A stretch of 64,000 bases of DNA from Halomarinibacterium sp034670265 (GTDB lineage: Bacteria > Bacteroidota > Bacteroidia > Flavobacteriales > Flavobacteriaceae), in contig JAXMNU010000002.1 in the NCBI GenBank assembly GCA_034670265.1, forward strand, positions 248,001-312,000, in the 5' to 3' direction. The position numbers were made by a program, and so were the translations under genes. The notes beneath the pieces are model-generated. The model was not told the DNA's origin. It saw only the letters and a program-made list of their open reading frames with translations, and did no database searches. Numbering within the stretch: the first letter of the stretch is position 1; each line of letters starts with the position of its first letter. Shown here piece after piece: positions 59,321 to 64,000 of the stretch.

Positions 59321-60357
59321 ACAATGTCCTTAACTTTTAGTTGTACATTATCCTTCAAATCGTTAGCTGCCTTTTTTCCGAGGATTTCATTAAATTTTTC
59401 TGCCAATATCTCTCCCGTTCCTGGGCGTTTTACCCAAATGTTTTCTTTAGTAAAAGATTCCCCTTTTTTTATTGGGGCAATTGTGCAAACCGTGGCAAAG
59501 GCAAAATCGATGGTTACCTGTTCTTCTTTAGCGGGCACTTTTGTTCCCCCACGCATTTGCCAAATCTCCTTACTACTTATAATCAATTCTTTACAAGCTT
59601 GTTCATCCATACTACATAGAATATCTGGCCCCGTACGCTCCATATGGTCTGTAAAATGCCGTTCTAAAATAGAGGCTCCTAGGGCAACTGCCGCCAAACA
59701 AGCATTATTATTTAAGGTATGGTCGCTAAGTCCAAATACTCTATTGGGAAAACTGTTGTGCATTTGTTGCATAGCTCCCAAGCGCACTAAATGAATAGGC
59801 GTAGGATATAAATTGGTGGTATGTAAAATAGCTACAGGAACCTTATGTGCGTCAAAAATAGCAAGGGCTTTTTGAATGCTCTCTAAGGTATTCATCCCTG
59901 TACTTAAAATAACAGGTTTTCCAAAAGAAGCAATATGCTCCAACAAAGGATAATTGTTACATTCGCCACTACCTATTTTATAGCCAGCTACATCAAATTT
60001 TTCAAGTCTATTGGCGGCGGCTCTAGAAAAAGGGGTTGAGATAAAAATCATTCCTTTTGACTCTACATAGCGCTTTAATTCTAATTCGTCTGCTTCGTTA
60101 AGAGCACATCGCTCCATGATTTCGTAAATAGACACCGAGGCATTTCCTGGTATTACCTTTTTTGCAGCGGCACTCATTTCGTCTTCCACTATGTGCGTTT
60201 GATGCTTAACAACCTCTACTCCTGCTCTCGCAGCCGCATCTACCATTTCTTTGGCTATTTGAAGGGAACCTTCATGATTGATACCTATTTCGGCAAAGAC
60301 TAATGGAGGATAATCGATTCCTATTTTTCTTCCTGCTATTTTTATATAGGGATTCAT
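59317..60357 (-). CDS. neuB: N-acetylneuraminate synthase family protein NeuB
   Basis: 346 residues, normal length. The NeuB barrel has VFAEIGINHEGSLQIAKEMV (about 20-39), KHQTHIVEDEMS, STPFSRAAANRLE and GLSDHTL. A C-terminal SAF/antifreeze-like domain (about 290-346) follows. It condenses phosphoenolpyruvate with ManNAc or a related hexosamine to form a nine-carbon acid. The exact product (Neu5Ac or a legionaminate-like sugar) cannot be decided from sequence alone. Confidence 0.92.
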   Translation of the reverse strand: MNPYIKIAGRKIGIDYPPLVFAEIGINHEGSLQIAKEMVDAAARAGVEVVKHQTHIVEDEMSAAAKKVIPGNASVSIYEIMERCALNEADELELKRYVESKGMIFISTPFSRAAANRLEKFDVAGYKIGSGECNNYPLLEHIASFGKPVILSTGMNTLESIQKALAIFDAHKVPVAILHTTNLYPTPIHLVRLGAMQQMHNSFPNRVFGLSDHTLNNNACLAAVALGASILERHFTDHMERTGPDILCSMDEQACKELIISSKEIWQMRGGTKVPAKEEQVTIDFAFATVCTIAPIKKGESFTKENIWVKRPGTGEILAEKFNEILGKKAANDLKDNVQLKVKDIV

Positions 60358-61031
60358 ACGTCTTTAAAATGAGTTAAAATATAGTTAGCATAGTCCAAAT
60401 CTTCTTGCGTATCAATATCAATATTAGTATAAGGATGATCCACAATAAAAGGAATATTAGTTGTACCTAAAATAGCTCCTTTTTGAACTACCGAAGCCTT
60501 TGTAATATACAAAAGACCATTTTCGAAATATAAGGGCTCTAAATCTTGGCTGCGTTGTCCCATTGTATAATTAAAAGGTACAAAACTACCTTCTATTATT
60601 TTTCCGAATTTTTGATGATTACGAGTTACGGTCATTAAACTATCGGCATCTTGCTCCTTATACAAGGTAAAAGCCTCTTTAAGTAAGTTTTTTGGACGTA
60701 ACGGGTTGGTTGGTTGTAGTAGAACAACGTTCTCAATTTCAGCATCTAATTGCTGTACTACATTTTGCAATACATTAATAGTAGGAGTGGTATCCCTAGA
60801 GAGATTTACAGGTCTATCCAATACCAAAGCCCCATATGCAAGAGCAATTTCTTTAATTTCAGAATCATCTGTTGAAACAAAAACAGCATCTACTAATGAA
60901 GCATTTGCCTTAGCATATTGAATGGAGTGTACCACTAAAGGAATCCCTCCTAAAGGAAGGATGTTTTTTTGGGGTAATCGTTTGGACCCTCCCCTAGCTG
61001 GAATAATGGCAATGGTTTTACTCAATGACAA
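60354..61031 (-). CDS. neuA: Acylneuraminate cytidylyltransferase NeuA
   Basis: 225 residues. N-terminal IAIIPARGGSKRLPQKNI (about 7-24) is the nucleotide-binding signature, with DAVFVSTDDSEIKEIA and VVLLQPTNPLRPKNL downstream. It activates the nonulosonic acid with CTP (or GTP in some legionaminate systems) for transfer. It overlaps neuB by 4 bp. No C-terminal SGNH esterase domain is fused, unlike some NeuA. Confidence 0.92.
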   Translation of the reverse strand: MSLSKTIAIIPARGGSKRLPQKNILPLGGIPLVVHSIQYAKANASLVDAVFVSTDDSEIKEIALAYGALVLDRPVNLSRDTTPTINVLQNVVQQLDAEIENVVLLQPTNPLRPKNLLKEAFTLYKEQDADSLMTVTRNHQKFGKIIEGSFVPFNYTMGQRSQDLEPLYFENGLLYITKASVVQKGAILGTTNIPFIVDHPYTNIDIDTQEDLDYANYILTHFKDV

Positions 61032-61040
61032 TAAATAAAC

Positions 61041-62048
61041 TTAATATTCTTTATAGCCTTTATCAAGCCCAAGATACCTAAAAATAAAAGGTCTTATGTA
61101 TTGATTGAGCCATAATTTATTAACTATTTTTTTTATGAATAAGGGTACATATGATTTTTTTATCTTTGGAATTTTTTTTAGGGTACTGGTTTCATTTGAC
61201 AATGAACTAAGAGTAGAGTTCATCCATTGTTCTGGTACATTCCCTATATGGTAAGCATAACAATTTGTTGTTGCTAACCTCCAAAAACCTGTTTTATCAT
61301 TTGGTACATCTAAATATTCTCTATCTGCAGAACTAGCATATGCCATATAGCTTGGTTTATTGGGAGTTTTTTTAAATACTTCTTTGCGAAATGTTGCTAC
61401 AAAGTGACCACAACCCACAACAGCTTCCTCTCCTTTTCTTTTAACTATAAGTTGTTTATATAACCTACTTTTCTTTTTATACATGGTATCACTTCCAATA
61501 CTTTTTGCAAATGCTAAAAGATCTTCTGGATTGCAAACCGATTTAAACTGCAATCTTCTCTTAAAAAAGGAATCGAAAAGTGTGTTTTCTGAATATACCC
61601 TATAAAATGTTGGATTAGGTACTGGTGCAACCATCCCAGCTTCAGGAAAATTGTTGAAAACATTTTCAACAGCTTTTATCCACCCGTTCTTAAACAACAC
61701 ATCGCCATCTGAAATGGTAATAAATGGTTCAGAAGAAGTTTTTGCAACTGGAATTACAGCATCAATTTTACCAATATTAGATTTATAATGAATTAACTGG
61801 TCAATCTTACCTATAGCGTATAACCCATCGAGATATGACCTAATTTCTATACATGAATTATTATTAATTATAGTAAGTCTACATTTTAAATGTTTCGTTT
61901 TAATAACAGACTCTATACACAGCTTTGTAACCTCTAATCCTTTTTTAAAGTAACCTTCAAGATTGGGTATGTAAATAGGAATAATGATACGATGGTAAGC
62001 ATCATTAAGTAGCTTTTCATTTTTTGCCGGATTATTTCCTACTCGCAT
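61041..62048 (-). CDS. Glycosyltransferase, GT-A (family 2-like)
   Basis: 335 residues. GT-A features: RIIIPIYIPNLEGYFKKGL, LTIINNNSCIEI, then KSNIGKIDAVIPVAK and the metal-binding acidic motif ISDGDVLF (about 112-119). A His/Cys-rich late region (CGHFVATFRK, CYAYHIGNVPEQW) may form the acceptor site. It lies 9 bp before neuA. Sugar specificity unknown. Confidence 0.82.
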   Translation of the reverse strand: MRVGNNPAKNEKLLNDAYHRIIIPIYIPNLEGYFKKGLEVTKLCIESVIKTKHLKCRLTIINNNSCIEIRSYLDGLYAIGKIDQLIHYKSNIGKIDAVIPVAKTSSEPFITISDGDVLFKNGWIKAVENVFNNFPEAGMVAPVPNPTFYRVYSENTLFDSFFKRRLQFKSVCNPEDLLAFAKSIGSDTMYKKKSRLYKQLIVKRKGEEAVVGCGHFVATFRKEVFKKTPNKPSYMAYASSADREYLDVPNDKTGFWRLATTNCYAYHIGNVPEQWMNSTLSSLSNETSTLKKIPKIKKSYVPLFIKKIVNKLWLNQYIRPFIFRYLGLDKGYKEY

Positions 62049-62054
62049 ATGTAC

Positions 62055-63131
62055 TTAATTTGAAATATACCATTGATATAACATATCAATACCTACTTGA
62101 AGATCAACGCTTGCTTTCCAACCCATTGCATTTATTTTGGATACATCGGTCAATTTTTTCATAGTGCCATCGGGTTTTTCAGAATTGAATACAAAAGACC
62201 CTTTAAAACCGATTTCATTTTTAAGCATTTCCGCCAATTCCTTGATAGAAACATCGGACCCTGTCCCCACATTAACGTGGGTATTTCTAACTTCCTTTTT
62301 TGAATGATCTGTTTCTGCTTCATAGTTTTTCATAAGAAATATGCTGGCGTTTGCCATATCTTCAATCCACAAAAATTCCCGCATGGGTGTTCCAGAACCC
62401 CAAATTTCTACGGTAACTTGACCGTTGGTTTGAATTCCGAAACCTGAAAGGGTTTTCAATATTTTTTCTTCGGAAGCATTTCCATCCACTCCTACTATGG
62501 GCAAAGCATTTAAATCCTTTCGAATACTATCCCAATCTCCACTCTCAAGTGCCTTCCCTAAATGAATTTTTCGCATTAAAGCAGGCAATACGTGGGCTTT
62601 TTCTAAATCGAAAGTATCATTAGGACCGTACAAATTGGTGGGCATAGCCGAAATAAAATTAGTGCCGTATTGCAAATTGTAGCTTTCGCACATCTTTATT
62701 CCAGCGATTTTGGCAATGGCATAGGGCTCATTGGTATATTCCAACACATCAGTAAGCAGGTAGTTCTCTTTTAAGGGTTGAGGCGCGTTTTTAGGATAGA
62801 TGCAAGTGCTACCTAAAAACAACAACTTCTTTACATCGTGAACATAACTTTGATGAATCACATTATTCTGAATCATCAAATTGTCGTACATAAAATCAGC
62901 ACGATACGAATTGTTGGCTGCAATTCCGCCCACTTTTGCAGCGGCTAGAAATACATATTCGGGTTTCTCTGTTGAAAAAAAACTGGCTACAGCTGAGGTA
63001 TCTCGTAAATCTAATTCTGTACTTGTTTTTACAACAACATTTGAATATCCTTCTTTCTCAAGACCTCTCAAAATGGCACTTCCAACTAAGCCTCTATGAC
63101 CCGCAACAAATATCTTGGCGTTTTTATCCAT
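62055..63131 (-). CDS. fcl: GDP-L-fucose synthase Fcl
   Basis: 358 residues, slightly longer than usual because of an insertion near 200-240 (about ESGDWDSIRKDLNALPIVGV). The short-chain dehydrogenase/epimerase fold has the NADP loop VAGHRGLVGSAILRGL (about 8-23), the STCIYP serine, and catalytic YAIAKIAG (Tyr-xxx-Lys). It converts the Gmd product to GDP-L-fucose. It starts 2 bp after the gmd stop. Confidence 0.93.
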   Translation of the reverse strand: MDKNAKIFVAGHRGLVGSAILRGLEKEGYSNVVVKTSTELDLRDTSAVASFFSTEKPEYVFLAAAKVGGIAANNSYRADFMYDNLMIQNNVIHQSYVHDVKKLLFLGSTCIYPKNAPQPLKENYLLTDVLEYTNEPYAIAKIAGIKMCESYNLQYGTNFISAMPTNLYGPNDTFDLEKAHVLPALMRKIHLGKALESGDWDSIRKDLNALPIVGVDGNASEEKILKTLSGFGIQTNGQVTVEIWGSGTPMREFLWIEDMANASIFLMKNYEAETDHSKKEVRNTHVNVGTGSDVSIKELAEMLKNEIGFKGSFVFNSEKPDGTMKKLTDVSKINAMGWKASVDLQVGIDMLYQWYISN

Positions 63132-63133
63132 TT

Positions 63134-64000
63134 TTATTCAAAGTAGTTTAGGATTTTATAACCGCCCTCTTTTAAATACTGCTCTTTTTGCATGAGTTTT
63201 AAATCACTTTCCATCATTTCCTTCACCAAATCCTTTAAACTATATTCAGGAATCCATCCTAATTTTTCTTTCGCCTTTGAAGCATCTCCTACCAATAGGT
63301 CCACTTCGGTGGGTCGAAAATAATTTGGGTCCACACTTACAACTTCCTGCCCTTCCTTAATCGCAAATTCTGAATTGGAAGAAGCTTCCACATATCCCTT
63401 TTCTTCGACACCTTTTCCTTCAAATCGAAGTGTCACTCCTATTTCGGCAAAAGCCATTTTAATAAAATCTCGTACCGAAGTGGTTTCACCTGTAGCAATC
63501 ACCCAATCTTCAGGTTCCTCAGCTTGAAGAATCATCCACATCATTCGAACGTAATCCTTAGCGTGACCCCAATCCCTTTTTGCATCGAGATTTCCAATGT
63601 AGAATTTATCTTGAAGCCCTAATGCTATTTTTGAAGTAGCTCGGGTAATTTTTCGGGTTACAAAGGTTTCGCCACGCACGGGCGATTCATGGTTGAATAA
63701 AATCCCGTTACAGGCAAATATGTTATAGGCCTCACGGTAATTTACCGTCGCCCAATAGGCATACAATTTTGCAACGCCATACGGGCTTCTTGGGTAAAAC
63801 GGAGTGGTTTCTTTTTGTGGAACCTCTTGTACTTTTCCGTATAATTCTGAAGTGGACGCTTGGTACACCTTCGTTTTATTTTCCAACCCTAAAAACCTCA
63901 CCGCCTCTAAAATTCGCAATGCTCCTATTCCATCGGCATTAGCCGTATATTCTGGAATTTGAAACGATACTTGCACGTGACTCATCGCTGCCAAATTGTA
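63134..64000 (-). CDS. gmd: GDP-mannose 4,6-dehydratase Gmd (5' part outside the window)
   Basis: 288 codons are visible; about 80 N-terminal residues, including the NADP loop, lie beyond 64000. The frame is open to the edge (YNLAAMSHVQVSF). Visible features are STSELYG, the catalytic PRSPYGVAKLYAYW (Tyr-xxx-Lys), RDWGHAKDYV and the C-terminal VDLLVGDASKAKEKLGW. It makes GDP-4-keto-6-deoxymannose, the substrate of Fcl next door. First visible gene of the polysaccharide operon. Confidence 0.95.
   Translation of the reverse strand, partial: YNLAAMSHVQVSFQIPEYTANADGIGALRILEAVRFLGLENKTKVYQASTSELYGKVQEVPQKETTPFYPRSPYGVAKLYAYWATVNYREAYNIFACNGILFNHESPVRGETFVTRKITRATSKIALGLQDKFYIGNLDAKRDWGHAKDYVRMMWMILQAEEPEDWVIATGETTSVRDFIKMAFAEIGVTLRFEGKGVEEKGYVEASSNSEFAIKEGQEVVSVDPNYFRPTEVDLLVGDASKAKEKLGWIPEYSLKDLVKEMMESDLKLMQKEQYLKEGGYKILNYFE

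Noticed and set aside
59324..59794. 156-codon plus-strand open frame opposite neuB
   Set aside because: Antisense to the conserved SAF and barrel regions of NeuB, with no independent start signal.
1..64000. tRNA or rRNA genes, prophage or insertion sequences
   Set aside because: No cloverleaf with CCA end, no conserved rRNA block, and no transposase, integrase or phage structural gene was seen on either strand.

Overview
The window is a chromosomal segment of a Flavobacteriaceae-type member of the Bacteroidota. The evidence is the low G+C content, the menaquinone genes, a PorV/PorQ-family protein, DUF6090, DUF1572 and DUF4105 proteins, LytS/LytTR signalling, many TTG starts, and repeated matches to the Bacteroidota promoter -7 element TAnnTTTG. 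Almost all genes are intact. The partial ones are a patatin-like gene at the left edge and gmd at the right edge.

Layout. 1-5957: patatin-like lipase and M1 aminopeptidase (-), a GIY-YIG gene surrounded by five long REP-like palindromes, recG, and a small RRM protein. 5958-6367: no gene; three 16-bp palindromes followed by a degenerate direct repeat with a period of about 21 bp. 6368-14306: a small HTH protein, then an accessory region that looks like an integron-type cassette array. Small or unusual genes (membrane proteins, serine hydrolase plus two-component system, two DUF6090 proteins, cupin, esterase) are separated by long imperfect inverted repeats that end in (A)CCG^TTnnnn. In four of the six units the first 9-10 bases of the unit are complementary to the bases just after its last gene, as expected if each unit once closed into a circle carrying an attC-like site. 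No integrase is present. 14340-23552: housekeeping and cell-surface genes (S9 peptidase, HAD, four-helix membrane protein plus GH19 lysozyme/chitinase, lipoprotein, EttA, carboxyltransferase, DoxX).

23625-28543: a four-gene cluster (RimK-like ATP-grasp ligase, GCS2-like ligase, N-formylglutamate-amidohydrolase-like enzyme, GNAT-nitrilase fusion) that reads as a pathway making and trimming an unknown amide or peptide. 28544-34681: menaquinone genes menA, menC and menE with an MBL hydrolase, a CPBP membrane protease and a secreted M24 peptidase on the minus strand. 34835-47090: DoxX, holA, small proteins, recQ, kdsD, tatC, lptB, pssA, a PorV/PorQ-like protein and an Lnb/DUF4105 membrane protein. 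47189-64000: one long minus-strand surface polysaccharide operon. It starts with gmd and fcl (GDP-fucose), continues with neuA, neuB and neuC (nonulosonic acid), glycosyltransferases, methyltransferases and an O-antigen polymerase/ligase, and ends with the initiating sugar-phosphate transferase.

Small repeats are frequent: REP-like palindromes, a GC-rich GCCTGCC palindrome nested in other repeats, and two 7-bp tandem arrays placed directly after stop codons. All functional statements come from reading the sequence and from family knowledge; nothing was searched or computed.
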